Origin: Anastrepha obliqua
Lineage: Eukaryota; Arthropoda; Insecta; Diptera; Tephritidae
Direction of reading: 5' to 3'
Assembly (NCBI RefSeq): GCF_027943255.1
Contig: NC_072896.1
Coordinates: 48,324,501 to 48,388,500, forward strand
DNA: 64,000 bases
A model generated the notes under the pieces. It was not told the DNA's origin, made no database searches, and saw only the letters and a list, made by a program, of their open reading frames with translations. The position numbers and the translations under genes are program-made. Of the stretch, positions 1 through 12,825 are shown one piece after another (position 1 is the stretch's first letter; every line of letters begins with the position of its first letter).

Positions 1-421
1 ATTCGGTGGTTTCACTTTTTTTGCTGCTCATTTTACAAAAATTTAAGCAAAGTTTACTGTAATTGAAGGCACTATGCTGTTTGTAGTTTGAATTTTGACA
101 AAAACTCAATTGCTTGTGTGAACATAACGGGACTTTTGAAAGAAAGTTGCTAGATCAATAAAATTTAGATGAAAAAGCCTGATAAGACTTAAGTGTGCCA
201 ATAATTTTGTTTCGTTATAATAAGTATTTTTTTTAATATTATAATTAGTGTTAATTAAATATAAAAGATAATAAAATGAGTTGAAGGAAATATGATTGGT
301 AATATGTTCTTCTTTCTAGCCCGTTTTTTTTTTTTGCGATTAAAAATCACTTCATAAGTGGACAAAAAGTAATGTTAAAATGAAAGTATCTTGCTGTGCC
401 AATACTTTTGTTCATCACTGT
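1..421. mobile_element. Tc1-like DNA transposon terminal remnant
   Basis: The stretch ends at 395-420 with TGTGCCAATACTTTTGTTCA followed by TCACTG, which is typical of a Tc1-family inverted end. A related motif (AAGTGTGCCAATAATTTTGT) lies at 191-210. No transposase frame survives, and the left end is outside the window or lost. The assignment rests only on resemblance to Tc1-type termini. Confidence 0.4.
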
Positions 422-422
422 A

Positions 423-463
423 AATCCGGGTCGTTTCGGTAACGTAGAACCGACTGTCGTGGA
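423..463 (+). repeat. Partial copy of the CCGGTTACGTAGA hairpin repeat
   Basis: A block around CGTTTCGGTAACGTAGAACC matches the core of a repeat also present near 5074-5152, 22583-22660 and 55185-55450. Only the central core is retained. Confidence 0.5.
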
Positions 464-740
464 ATTGAATTGAATTGAATGATCGTAGCTGCTGCTGTTC
501 TACCGGCTATTTAATCTTTAATCAGTCATGCTGTGTACGTAACCCTAACAGCTGATTTTTAAGTAGACATTTGCATTTTGTCATAAAATGCGAGTATTTT
601 TCCACTAAGTCAATTAATTTTTCGTTGTTCATTTCTAATATTAAAATTTGTATCGCAAATATCAAAACAGATGTAAAGTATTTCATAGCTGTTTACGGTT
701 ACGAAGAAAAACCAAAATTCAAAGTATATATACGGTTGAG

Positions 741-917
741 TGCAGGAAACACCAAAATGAAGAAAACGTTTTTTCTAAATGCGGTCGCCCTCGGCACGCA
801 ATGGTAAACCTCCGAGTGTGTTTCTGCGATGAAAAAGCTACTCATAAAAACCATTTGCCATTCGGAGTCGGCTTAACGCACAACAAATAGGAGGAGGAGC
901 CCGGCCAAACCCCTAAC
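741..917 (+). repeat. tRNA-derived SINE, 3' part
   Basis: It begins with a fragment like GAAACACCAAAATGAAGAAA and continues through CAATGGTAAACCTCCGAGTG to AGGAGGAGCCCGGCCAAAC. This order matches the body of the SINE copies near 19398, 39834 and 56868. The tRNA-like head (A and B boxes) is missing here. Confidence 0.6.
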
Positions 918-2179
918 AGAAGCTATTTATTTTTTTATTTAGGTGGAAAACTTCATGAAAAATGTACATAAAACACACACGTATACAGAAAAATATAAAA
1001 ATTGTATCAAAACCTGAGATTTTTTGGTCATCACTGCTCTAAAAATGATTGCGGTGCGATCGCGCCACCGCATACCATTTTGTATTGTCACCACTTATAG
1101 ACTCATAGGTGTTTGGGTATTACAGTAACCGAGTCACTTGTATAGGGAAATGTGCGATATACGCGACCGCTACCGCATTTTATTTTGGTCTAGACTTTAG
1201 GCACCGAGTTACTGGTTTCCCCAAGTGTGCGTAATTGGCATTACTTTTCATGGCACATTCTTTTAGTTATTTTTAATTTTGGAAAAATAAACATTTTTTT
1301 ATTCATAAAATCCTATAAATTACAGTTAATCAATCCCCAATGGAACAACGTTGTTTACGATCATATTCACGGAAGAAACGCACATCTTGCATCGGTTCTA
1401 AAGTAGATGGACTGCGTGATCGCAACAAAAATGTTATTAACAAATTAAATTATTGACTTATTCAGTGAATGCTGCCAACATTTGAAGTTTTAACACGAAT
1501 TTTATCCATTGTCTTTATTATTTAATCTATGAACACACTGTAAATAAAAAAAATATATAATATATATGTATGTATGTATGTACGATCAACTGTACGAATA
1601 TAGCTTTATTTCTTCATTTGTTCATCACTGTCGGTGATATTACTGATTTAGGAAAATACTTACAGGTTGATAGATAGTAAACAAACAGTCTACCTAAAGG
1701 CAATCAAAACATAAATTAACTTCTACGATTGAAGTAGTATTAGAACTACATAAAATAGTACTCATAACACAAGGCGAACTCATAAAATTCTTAATAAAAA
1801 ATTACGTATAATATACATACATTTTGCACATGTGTAAGAATGGTATTCAAAAATACAAATGCATTTGTAATAGTATTGCATGGTGGTAATTTGGATCAAA
1901 AAGATGTACAATCATTTTTATTGTTTTAGTGTTTATCGCACCTTTACATATGTTTACTTATTGTAATTTTTTAGACTTTACTTTTATTTTCGATGAAAAA
2001 TAAAAAAATATAACGTGAACATTTCAACACTTGAAACATCTACATTGGCCTTATTCTTTTTAATTCTTATTTATATCTTTTTATTTGTATTTTTTTTAGT
2101 TTATTTAAACAATTTAATTAGAAAAATCTTTCTCATTACTATATGGATCTACTTCATAACAATAAAACCCTTGGTACTG
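918..2179. other. AT-rich intergenic stretch downstream of IntS3
   Basis: No gene is recognised. Two short TTCATCACTG-type Tc1 end motifs occur near 1030 and 1620. A weak, diverged direct duplication (GTGCGAT with CCGCAT, then CCGAGTYACT) lies at about 1054-1215. The part next to 2180 is probably IntS3 3' UTR, because TTTATT (AATAAA on the minus strand) occurs at about 2080. Confidence 0.5.
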
Positions 2180-5100
2180 TCAGTCAGAATCGTTGATAGT
2201 TTTTTTTCGCTTCTTGGCTTGTGAGATTTTCTGCTTCGGCCAATCCTCCTAAAAAAATTACAAAATTACAGTATTATATTGTATATTAATAATTTTTAGT
2301 AAACATACTTCGCTTGATTCTTCATCTGATGAGTAAATGGTTTTAACTGGATCTGAATTTTTCTTATTGCTCGTACTATGATTGTTTGTATCCTTTTTAC
2401 TGGTAGGTTGTTTTCTACCACGCCCACTTCCACCACGTCTCCCCACGGCTGTAGTCTCGTCTTCCGCCGCCAGTGCAAATAAATCACTGTATTGCTTCTA
2501 AAATATTACAACATAGAAAATAGAAGAAATTAGTTGCATTGTAAATATTAAAAAAGTCATCATCGCCCAAAGTATTTCATATATTATGATATAAATGTAG
2601 GGTAGTAAAAATAAATTATTATTGAATACATTTTAGCAATACACGAGCGCTGGTTTCAAGAAACATACAAAAACATATAACAAAATTAATTATAGCAAGT
2701 TGCTGAAAAATAATTTTTATACAGGGTCCGGCACTCGAAGTGTAACCAACTAAAAAGGCCATAAAAATTACTTTCATTAAATTCAAAGTAAAAAATTACT
2801 TTTATTTAATTCAAAGTAAATAATACAAAATTAAGAATGCATTAACTTTTGCTCGGTATGACCACCTTTTGCCTTGACTATGGCCTTGAGACCGTCCAGA
2901 AACGAATCGCAAAAGCTGCCCGAATGTGAGTTGCAGGTATTTTGAACCGCTCGCGGACAATAGCTTTTTTAAGCGTCTCGAGGTTGGTGAATCTTTTAGT
3001 TCGTATCGTGCTCTCCAAAAGGGCACAAAGAGAATAATACATCGGATTCGCGTCTGGTGAATTTGAGAATCATTGTGTGGACGGCACCTTTTGACTCTTG
3101 TAAGGCTTGACTTTGAGATAATTTTTCAGTATGCGGCGGATGCTACGGTCTGATATTTTCCGTTCTTTCGCCATTTGATTGGCACTTCGTCGGGGATTTC
3201 GCTCAAGTCGCTTCTTCGCTTTTTTTCGCGATGCTACTAGTATCATTGCAACGAGTCATTTTGCGATAAACAAAAAATGTATTTACTTTAAGGAGCAGCT
3301 TACGAAGGAGCAGCGATTGGTTGTGATTTTCCACTCAAATATAATTCATCACACTATTACGTTTGAAATTCATTACTATTTTTTTTTTCGTTTTTACCCT
3401 CGGCAAAATGCTTCCATGCGCTTGTAAGCAATACTCTGAACTGTCATTTAGCCAACTAACAGACAGCTGATGCCCGTGCATCAACTGCGCGAGCGGTCTA
3501 AAGTTGGTTACACTTCGAGTGCTGGACCCTGTATTTAGGGGCATTTGAGAATTTCGATATTTAGGCTGAAACCGGTTCTGGTTGGCCAATCACTGGCCGA
3601 CACATTAATAATTCTGACGCTGCTATGACGCTTATGAACATTCATAACTAAATTTTTTTTAAACAATTCAAAAAAGACTGGATGAAAAAAAGGTTAGATG
3701 AATTACAGTGAAAAAAATGAAACAAAATTGAGCCATTTTTAAAACAAATGATAAAACAAAACTGATCACAACGAAAATAATGTACAAAAAATGGTACAAA
3801 CAGTAGCGAACGGAAGCGCCTAAAGAGGGCAATGCTATATATTTGGTGATATTAGGGAAGGAAGGGAACAATACTGATCACTGGAGAAGTAAAGTATAAT
3901 TCAATATAGGCTTGCAAAACATAGTCAATCCTCATATCTAACGTAATACAATTCATTTAAAGCATGTTTTAATTTTGATTGTATAATTTGTTACTTTGAG
4001 ACAATTATTATAATTAAAAATGATACCGATATTGAAAAATTATTTACACGCGCTTAAAGTTTCCACCCTCGTAAAAGAGGTGTCGCTGCTGATACTATTT
4101 TTGTGTTCGCTCTAGTAATATTCTGGTGATTTTTTATTGTTAAAATTAGCGCTATTATGAACCCTGATTAAAATAAAGTTTTTTTATGACAAAAAAAAAT
4201 ATGTTTTGTTTAAATAGGCAGCCGTCAGCTGTAAAGCTGATTTTGAAAGTGAATCAAAAACGAATTAAGAAATTAAAAAATAATTCGTTTTTCAAAATCA
4301 CTTGTATTCAGGTAAATTTTCATGTTCACTTTCACAGAACCTGTCTGAGTTTGAATAAGTCACGTTATGTCAACTTACTTTTGTGCTCTCATTGCTATGC
4401 GTATACGCCGCCTGTAGTGCGCGTTGCATAGTGTCGTAAACGTACAGCCCTGTGCCTGTACCATGCCTGCAACTTCGTCGATAATGTTCCAGGTGACTCA
4501 ACACCTCAAGTTTAGAGAAAGGCAAATGTTATATTTAAAGCTTTTTTTATAATTTTCGTATGTATATAATACCTGATCGGCGGAGGGTAAACCACTCATT
4601 GCTGAACTACCTTTAGTTAGCCTTTTTCGCTTGTTCGGAGATGAACTGGGATACTTTGACGTAAGCAGTGATGCTATGATTTCTGATAATTTTTCCTCGC
4701 CCCGTTGACACCAGAAGCTTTTAGATGATATATTGAAACACATAATTATACAAACAGTTCCAAAGATTTATATGTATATACAAGTTTGCTTACCGCAATG
4801 CCGAAGTAACAAATGGATCGCCCCGAGATTTTGTCTCTCTACTCAGCAAAAGACGTATCAGTTCATTCGTAGGTTCCTCGTTTTTAAGCCATAAGAGCAT
4901 ATAACTGAGCGCTTCTGGATGACTTGAAGATTCAAGCTCAGGTAAAATATCCTAATATATGCAAGTTTAGTTTTAAAATTTTAGAAATAAATAAAATTGA
5001 GTATTAAGCTCGAATTATATGCTGGAAAAGAAAAATTATAATGGAGTCAAGCTCTCGAAACCAGACAGTTGTTTGCTGCTGAAGTGACAGTCCTTGGCCG

Positions 5101-8100
5101 GATATAAAGCCGGGTCGTTCCGGTTACGTAGAGCCGACTGTCATGGGACAGTTGTTTGGTCGGTGTAACCTGAGCAACTTCGTTTTGCCGTCTACTGCAC
5201 AGAAAACACGTTATCTCTTTCACAAGCACAAGCAGATCTCTGCGACCTCCTGAACCAACTCAGTAGTATATTTTAAATAAATAATGCAAATAAGCAGCGG
5301 CCGCCGTAGCCGAATGGGTTTGTGTGTGACTACCATTCGGTAGAGCTCGGGTTCGAAACCCATTGTCGTGCTTGAAACACCCAAATTTAATTTTTATCTA
5401 TGATTGGGCTTTTATAGTTAAGTTAAAAACTGTAACTGTACACTGCAAATCGCTTATCGAGATAGGTACACTTATCAACCTTGATAGTAAGACCTTTAAA
5501 GTTAGAGTGGATGACATTCTCTGTGAAACACGAGTTTGGCATGGGGAGCATATTAAAAACGATTTGTGTTTTTCTCTTACAATAGTTTTCTCAAGTTTAT
5601 ATTATTTAATAAGGCCAGAATGAGGAAAAAAACATTAAACTTTTGTAGTTTTATACAAAAATAATATTTTGGTAAAATTATGGTAAGCATTCTTCAATTT
5701 TAAATAGCTTCTCGCGGTCGGCAGCTTCTCATAGCACGAGCTCTCTAGCGTTAAACCAAGATATGCTTCAAGTTATGTTAGCATCGAACACAGAAAGTTG
5801 AAAAAGAGTACTTGAGAATTGTCTAAATGTATGGATGAAGTCATACATTAAATCTATGGAAAAATTTACGGCGAAAACGAATTAACAAGGCTTAACCGTT
5901 AAACTGAAGATAATTCAAAAACTCTGACAAAATTATCTCATATGACAGTTAAATCGGGAATTTCGGCATAAGGCATCTTGATATACTTCAGATACTAATA
6001 ATGAATGTTTTTACGAGAGTCCTGATGCATGCTATATCCTATAATAAGCGAGGCCTATGAATAATGCATGCACCCATCACTAGAGTCTCATGCAATCTAG
6101 TTACTTACGCAGTTGGTATAACAACGGGCAATTACTAAGAAAGAAAGCTCATACGTCTCTCTTTACCTTGTAAATGACGATAACCAATATCTCGCCCGAT
6201 CTGTCTAACTTGATGTGAAACCCTCAGCTATTTTCCAGAATTTAATACCCTTCCAAAGAGAATTTTCGCTTAAAATAAGTAACAAATTAAATTACCTGTA
6301 AACATTTAAGCGGGACATCATGCGCTTGCACTAACTGCCACAGACTCAACTGCTCAAAAGTTTCATAAACCAAGCTTTCTCGCAAGCAGTCTATCAGTCC
6401 ATCTTGTTTAAAGAGTGTCAGTTTTCCCTGCGCCACATAATATATCAGGTCACGCAAGTTCTTCGCATCAATACACCTCAATGTAATTCGCAGCAACTCG
6501 CTATTGTTTATGGCTGTACTTTTAAACTCGCGATAAATGTCTGGCAATAACCAAAGGAATATCGCTGTACTTTCCTTTTCTAACAAATCTAAGTCCCGTG
6601 CTAGACAATCATCTATCTTTTCACCACTCGCCTCACACAGCAAACGATAAATAGGCGTTTTAAATTGAGCCGCTTGCTGGCTATTCTTACGTGTCTGCAG
6701 TTTAACGTGCACCTTCATGAAATAGAGTAGCAAGTAACCGATTTCCGGGATCCGCTCACATATCTCTGCTAGCAATGTTTGAAACGGTTTTTTGCTCTTC
6801 TCATCATTTTCGTAGAGAAAACGAAACAGGCCGAAAAGTGGATAGCTTATGCTCTTTGCCAAATTTTTTTCATCTGTTTTACTATCGGTGAAGATATTTT
6901 GTTGTGGCAATGTTTCGCGTAAAATTAAATGCGTATTCGAGATCACATAATTCAATTGAGCTTCATCCAATGCTGAGGCGGGCAATGTTCGAAAATCCGA
7001 CAAAAAAGCTTCCCACGTAAATGAGTTGCGTTTTGTGACGAATGTTTCGAATGTGTCACTAATGGAGGCGGGCAGATCTATCTTTTCCGGTGTTGGCTTC
7101 TCTTTTAATCGTACTTTCGATAAAGGCAGATCGTCATCATCGTCCGTAAGCTCCTCATTCTTGGTATCTTTCGCCACATCTTCGTCATCTTCACTGAAGG
7201 CGGCTTCGGCTTCAATATCATTACTTTCGGGCGCTATAATCGACAACTTATTATCTTCATCGATGACAGGTGCACCACTGGCGGCAACGCTACCAATGCC
7301 ACTTGTATCAACGACGCCTTGTGTTTCTGCTAGATCAGCCACAGCAGAACTGAGTTGGAAATTATTTTGTAGATGCATTTCATGCTGTTGCGCCAATGGC
7401 CCACCGAAAAAGGTTTGCCCTCTGTGCAGTAGACGCTGATCTGCTTCTTTTTTAAACGGTGGCATTGTTACCATTGGCGACGCAGTATGGGTGGGTAATA
7501 CGAATTCACGGAAATTTTCACGAATTAAATTACGCAGTTCTCGATCCAATTTCGGGGACTCGAATAGTGGCTGCAAGTTTGGAATGACCTGCAAACAAAA
7601 ATGTTATATTTATATGAATAGTTTTAGCAGAGATACATATATGAAAGATGGAGAAACGGAAGGTAGCGATATTATGTGAAAGAACTTTTTTAGGAAATAA
7701 ATTGCAGACAGGCGTTTATGCTGAGCATCTTCCTCAATTTATGATTGGTCTGCAAATGACGGATTCTACTGTTTTATGCCGCTACCAAGAGGTAGATAGT
7801 TTAGACGAGAAGTTTTTCATTGTTCAAAATTCACCTAGAGGTTCTTTATTGGCTACCAAGCGAAGACAGAAAAGGGAGGGAAAACTGCTCGCTCAAATAC
7901 GAACTGTTTGAAGTTGTAAAAGGAGCATGGGAAGCATACTATCACAGGATGTTATTGATAGCTTAATGTCTCTAATGCCTAAAAGATGTGCTGCAGTCAT
8001 CCAAAATAAGGTAGAAATGTATTTATTTACACCAATATATGGGTGCTTTAGTTTTGTCCATTGAATTTTTGACTATTGTAAACTATTTTATGGTAAATTA

Positions 8101-11100
8101 AAAAAAAAATTGGCCACAAGTATGCTGTTTTATTCAAAGTGAATATATAAACAAAAATAAAATGCAAAATATTTGTATTTCTGACGCCATTGTTTTGAGA
8201 AAATCAGCAATCGTAATAAATGCGACGCCCTCCTAGGGAGTTATAGTTTTGGCCAATACTGTATGTTTGCATATACAATATTGACAATTCACGTACTTTT
8301 TATAAAAATGTAGGTTAAACTATAACAAAAACCATAGGTAAAATCAAAGTTTAACACTTTGAACAAAATTTAAAAAAAAATTCAGCAAATTTTTATCAAA
8401 TTTTGAAACTTTATAGGGTATGAAGGTTTATATCCCTCTCAATTTTGGTATAATGATCAAGTTTAAAGTACGTAAAAATTCGCATTAATTTTTGATACGT
8501 TTTTTTTATGTTGCCGAAGTTATGCATTTCCTTCTATATAATGAAAGCTGTGCAAAAAGTAGCTGTACTATTATTATGTGATCCTCTGTGTAATCAGCAT
8601 AAGATGTTTGGCTGTAATCTTCTACAGTTTTGTGCTGATTTTTATATAACTACTGTCTCTTGTCGACCGGTAGAAAATTAGCAAGAGTTAATACGTGGTC
8701 GTAGGTAACATTAAAGAGCAACAAGAACTTTGGCATTCAAACCTACTAAATGATCGTAGCAGTTTATCAGAAGTTTATCTCCATATCACAATTTAGAGAT
8801 AATTTTTGTCACAGAACAAAAAGCCTTTGAAATTTGGAATGTGGAAACATTTCAGCTAATATTTTGCTCGCTTGCTTAAGTATCATAAACACTTAACGGA
8901 AATTATCCACATAAAAATGTTAACGTACTCATGGTAGTTAAAACTTCAAATATAACGATAAACTAATACGTTTAACCAACCTATCTGGATAAATAGTAAT
9001 GTTTCGTTTTATTTCTGATCAACGCGATATTGAGTAAGAATTCAGATTCATCAAATAAAAAATAAAAAAAAAAAAATTTTGTTACATAGTGTTGTGGCAT
9101 ATATGTATATATGTATTTATAGGAATTGTATGTGAAGCTTCTACCAATTAATTTAATTATTTTTTAAATTTTTCATATTTTTTAATACATATGAACTAAC
9201 TGAAATGTATGTGATTTAAGCGAAGCACCTTTGTTTCTTTTTTTATTAATAAAAAAAGTTGAGATTTAAATTAAAAATATAAATAAATTTTTTGTACTCA
9301 AGAAAATATTCGCTATGGTTCGGTAAGTCTTCGACCTAAAAAAATTATGGTCGGTCATTTTCTAGTTATAGTATAATGAATATCTGTTTGCTTAGAAATG
9401 GAGTAATATAAAGATTTATGTTGCACACAATTTTTATGACTAGTGTGCGGGTAGTGGTTGAAATTCTACTAGTTTCATCTTTATTCTCGTCTCTTTATCT
9501 TTGTCTCTATCTCTATCTTAGCATCCATTTTTATCCTGTTCTTATCTTCATTCCTATATTTATCTTTATTCCTTATCTACTTATTCATTATCACAATTGT
9601 GCTTATATTAAGCTTTAAAATTTACCTTCAACTTTGTTTCTATATTTACGCATTTTTTATTTTATTTCTGCTTTTGTCTTTATCCTTTTCCTCATCTACA
9701 CATTCATATTTAATTTCATCCTTGTAGTAATATTAATCTAAATAGTATTCTTAAACTGTTAATGCGTTAACATAGTTCAGTTTTAAAAACAAAACATACA
9801 TTTAGGAGGCACAAACGCATACTTTGGGATTTGTATTGACATTTTTAAATTGATATTTTCTTTTTGTAAATTAAACTAATTTGAAATTTCAATAAATTCT
9901 TTCCTTAAGCCAAGGCGAATTCTTTCAGGGGGTGGCACTAGGCCAACAACAACATTTTATACATCAGAATGGCATATGAATGAATGTAAATAAGATTCGT
10001 AATTTAATTTGGTGCTGACATCCGAATGTACACGTCGCAAAAAAATGTGCAGTGGTATACTGCTACCACGTTTTATAGATTCTCCTTGCCTAATAATAGT
10101 TATAATAAGCAAAATAATAATCGGCCGTAGCCGAATGAGTTGGTGCGTGACTACACTTCGGAATTCTGAGTACGTATGTTCGAATCTCCGTGAAACACCA
10201 AAATGAAGGAAAAGTGTTTTCTAATAGCGGTCACCTCTTGGAAACAATGGAAAATCTCGAATGAAAAATAAATAAAATAAAAAGTGCGCAATTTGTTTTA
10301 AATAAATACATAAATCACTTTTGTTTTCAGCTTTGACGTGACATTATAATGGGCGAAACGTTGCTGTTGGCCTAGTGCCACCACCTTTAATAAATTCGCT
10401 TTACCTTTAGCATCAACATAATTTTCGAATGATATGTAAGAAAATATGCTACGCTATTCCAAAAAAAAAAAAAAAAAGAATTCAATAAAAAATATATTAT
10501 ATAATTTTGATGTTAGTCATGGAATTAAGGTAGAATCGAACGTACAATTATTTGATTATCTGTGCAGAATCAACAAAATCGAAAAACCAAACAAAAAATA
10601 AAAATTATTTCAATACAGTACAATATAATTGGGTCAAATGTGTGTTTCCCTTCAAAATACATACCTGCTTTTCGAGAATCTTATTTAATGAATTATACAC
10701 GCCTTTGCGTATTTTGTCCTCGTGCCGTATGTCAAAGTTTTTCATTATACGACAAAGAAAATCCAATAGTGTACTGCTTACAAATGGATGATTTCGTATT
10801 GAATGATACATTACTAAAATTCCCGGTTCAATGTTCATGATATTATCCTTAATTGGATCAAAAAAGAGCCAATCATAGAAAAGAGAAAGCTTGGCATTAG
10901 CCAATGCAATCGGGTTTGTACAAGATGATATTAGCCATCCAATGATAGCCCATCGGGGTATAATATCCGAACAGAGCATATCATTTGTAGGATGAATGAC
11001 ATTTATTATAAAACGTATCAAATCTGAGCGCAAACTGTGAGATTCCGGAGTTGCGAAATATTTATCCTGGAACCAATCCTGGTAACGTTTCTGATTGCCA

Positions 11101-12825
11101 AATTTAACCGTAGAAGCAAGGAACGTTAATTTACGTTCAATGTCTGGAGTTAAACGACTTTGCAAGAATCGTCTACTTGTACGTGTTTGCAAAAGTTGCC
11201 AAATTCCTGTAAATGTTGGATGTAGACTTTCTGGGTTATGTAAAATGTCGCGCCATAACTGTTCGAATTCGGGTACTCGCGCGACATTTTGTAAAAGCCT
11301 GTAAAAAATGGTTTACACTTTAATACTTCTTTAAAATGAATGCAAAGGCTCTATGCCCATATAAGTTAACGTAAATCGCTTAAATCTTAAATACATATTT
11401 AGCTTATAATGAAAAAAAAACATACAAGAAGCTTTTCAAAGTAAACATGACTATATCTGGGTTCCATTATATATCATTGACTTAGTCAAATTCCATAGCA
11501 TGAATAGAAGCCGAGTTAATATCTTTGCAGTGTATTTTTTTGAGTACTTATACATGATATGAGAATCGAGATAAGAAGCGCATTCATTAAAGGTGGTGGC
11601 ACTATACCAACCACAATGTTTTGTACGTTTAATTGTCAAAGAAAAGTCTTGACAGAGTAGAAAACAAAAAATGAATTCGCCTTGTTTCATTCTGGGCTGA
11701 CAGCCACATGCACACGGCGAAAGAAAAAAAAAAACAAAGCAGTAAGAGCAACAAATTATTGGGAACGTTTCTTTCATTATTTTCATTCGACCGCGCAAAT
11801 TGATTTTTTTGAATATAAAAAATCTTTTGCCAATAAAATTTATTGGTGCTCTTATTTTTAAAAAGTTCTGTTCACGTTCGAACATCCTTGTATGAGAAAT
11901 ACGAGTATATATTGATAACAGTACAACATACCTGACAAAATCTCTACCCAAAGGTATAATGTCCAGGAATCGATCACGAATTAACGATATTATAAACTTC
12001 ACTTCTTTTTGTCGAAGCACAGTTAATGAGGGATTCGCATGGTCTTCTATAAGCCGAACGTAGCTGTAAACTACTGTTTGTACAAGGAAAGCCTGTGATT
12101 CTAGCCAAGCACGATACTCGATGAATATATCGAGCAGACCCTCAACTAGAAAAATGTTTTTGATTGAAACGTCACCACCGCCTGCTTGCCTAAGGCAATT
12201 CCACACAATATTTTCTACTAAAAGCACTTGATGTTTGACAAGTTCGCGAAGTAGCCATATGAGTTGGCGGCGTGCTATTTCCGTTAATTTGCCATATTTT
12301 TCAGCCACAAGCATCGTTAAATTTGAAACGACCATGTTCATTCCATCCCGAGCGACAAGTGTTAAATCTCGATAAGCTTTTGGTGCTGTGACAGGATCGG
12401 TTAGCATTGTGTATAAAAACCCTATTGAAATATCTTCATGCTGCTTCTCCTTACATACGAGTTGGGACAAAATGTCATGCATATCCTTCTCATTGAGACC
12501 ATTGATTTGCTGTTGTAGGCTTATATAGGCACGTTCAAATCGCTGTAAAGAAATTTAGAAAAAAGGAGATATAAGGCTAAATGTTAATTGTATATATTTA
12601 TGCGTAACCGCATTTTAAATATGCTGCTTTCGAAATGTTTTGATTTCTACTTCATAAAGTGCACAATTTATACGTATTCCTGAAGTTTAACAAATGTGAC
12701 ATGTATTTCTGACTTTGCTACTGTACTACAAAGTACATGTTACAAACCTCTTCTAATTCGTCTCGAAAATCAACGGTCGTACAAGTGAATAATTTCGATT
12801 GATTGTGATTGCTGTGTTGCTCCAT
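2180..12825 (-). CDS. IntS3: Integrator complex subunit 3 (IntS3), 9 coding exons
   Basis: IntS3 is a subunit of the nuclear Integrator complex, which cleaves snRNA 3' ends and attenuates Pol II, and it also binds the SOSS ssDNA-binding complex. Coding exons on the minus strand are 12825-12748, 12542-11932, 11298-10665, 7588-6296, 4951-4794, 4717-4573, 4504-4379, 2497-2309 and 2248-2180. All junctions are GT-AG and the phases match, giving 1100 aa, close to the family length of about 1050. The start [13 protein letters not shown] is the first ATG. Diagnostic conserved stretches include [20 protein letters not shown] in exon 2, [11 protein letters not shown] at the start of exon 4 and [15 protein letters not shown] in exon 6. 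An acidic linker lies at about residues 570-595, and the tail is lysine-rich and basic/acidic, ending [10 protein letters not shown], as in animal IntS3. Introns 3 (2.9 kb), 4 (1.3 kb) and 7 (1.9 kb) carry transposon debris. The gene is head-to-head with Fis1. Identification is from recalled family sequence and is very secure. Confidence 0.95.
2720..3533 (-). mobile_element. Internally deleted Tc1-like element (family A) in IntS3 intron 7
   Basis: The ends are inverted: CAGGGTCCGGCACTCGAAGT at 2722 and, inverted, CAGGGTCCAGCACTCGAAGT ending at 3531. Both are flanked by TA. The inside carries minus-strand fragments of the transposase also found in the 27493-28704 copy (a C-terminal block near 2845-3020 and an N-terminal block near 3110-3410). 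About 400 bp of the middle is missing relative to that copy. Confidence 0.85.
5074..5152 (+). repeat. CCGGTTACGTAGA hairpin repeat copy
   Basis: The copy reads GAAGTGACAGTCCTTGGCCG and then GTCGTTCCGGTTACGTAGAG, followed by CCGACTGTC. CAGTC pairs with GACTG around the core. It lies in IntS3 intron 4 and matches copies at 423, 22583 and 55353. Confidence 0.65.
5297..5395 (+). repeat. tRNA-derived SINE head in IntS3 intron 4
   Basis: The copy starts GCGGCCGCCGTAGCCGAATG and has an intact B-box-like GGTTCGAAACCC at about 5350. It ends shortly after the CACCCAAA segment, so only the tRNA-related head remains. Confidence 0.65.
7905..8275 (+). pseudogene. Tc1-like transposase C-terminal fragment and terminus in IntS3 intron 3
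   Basis: At about 7924-8010 the plus strand reads A-W, then after a frameshift [20 protein letters not shown]. This is the typical Tc1/Bari C-terminal pattern of a Trp, an Ile/Leu-rich helix, S-M-P-R/K-R-C, then V-I. Downstream, TTTTGGCCAATACTGTATG at about 8250-8270 looks like the inverted terminus. The 87-codon open frame at 7648-7911 just upstream has no recognisable family match. Confidence 0.5.
8276..9909. other. Intronic AT-rich stretch of IntS3 intron 3
   Basis: No gene is seen. A cryptically simple pyrimidine-rich tract of TCTTTATCT/TCTATC units runs at about 9475-9710. The rest is AT-rich, with no recognisable element. Confidence 0.5.
9910..10402. mobile_element. CAAGGCGAAT MITE interrupted by a SINE
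   Basis: The left end is CCAAGGCGAATTCTTTCAGG, followed by GGTGGCACTAGGCC. The right end is the inverse, GGCCTAGTGCCACCACCTTT followed by AATAAATTCGC. The SINE at 10121-10265 sits between them, so the MITE was present first. It lies in IntS3 intron 3, just downstream of exon 4 in plus-strand order. Confidence 0.7.
10121..10265 (+). repeat. tRNA-derived SINE nested in a MITE
   Basis: The head reads CGGCCGTAGCCGAATGAGTT, with a B-box-like GTTCGAATCTCC near 10178, then ACACCAAAATGAAGGAAAAG and the CAATGG segment. The 3' body is truncated. Confidence 0.7.
11571..11752. mobile_element. CAAGGCGAAT-family MITE, right end decayed (IntS3 intron 2)
   Basis: ATTCATTAAAGGTGGTGGCA at 11582 matches the family's left end. 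The interior (GTAGAAAACAAAAAATGAAT, then CACACGGCGAAAG) is collinear with the complete copy at 45712-45913. The right inverted end is not recognisable. Confidence 0.6.

Noticed and set aside
5297..5395. Possible tRNA gene
   Set aside because: The A- and B-box-like signals belong to the SINE head. The cloverleaf acceptor stem does not close, and the same sequence recurs many times.
7026..7439. 137-codon plus-strand open frame
   Set aside because: It is the antisense shadow of IntS3 exon 4 (Ser-rich because the sense strand is acidic).
7648..7911. 87-codon plus-strand frame upstream of the Tc1-like fragment
   Set aside because: It looks protein-like, but I find no motif, partner exon or family. 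It is kept only as a note in the Tc1-like fragment entry.
9418..9618. 66-codon hydrophobic frame
   Set aside because: It is encoded by a pyrimidine-rich simple tract within an IntS3 intron.
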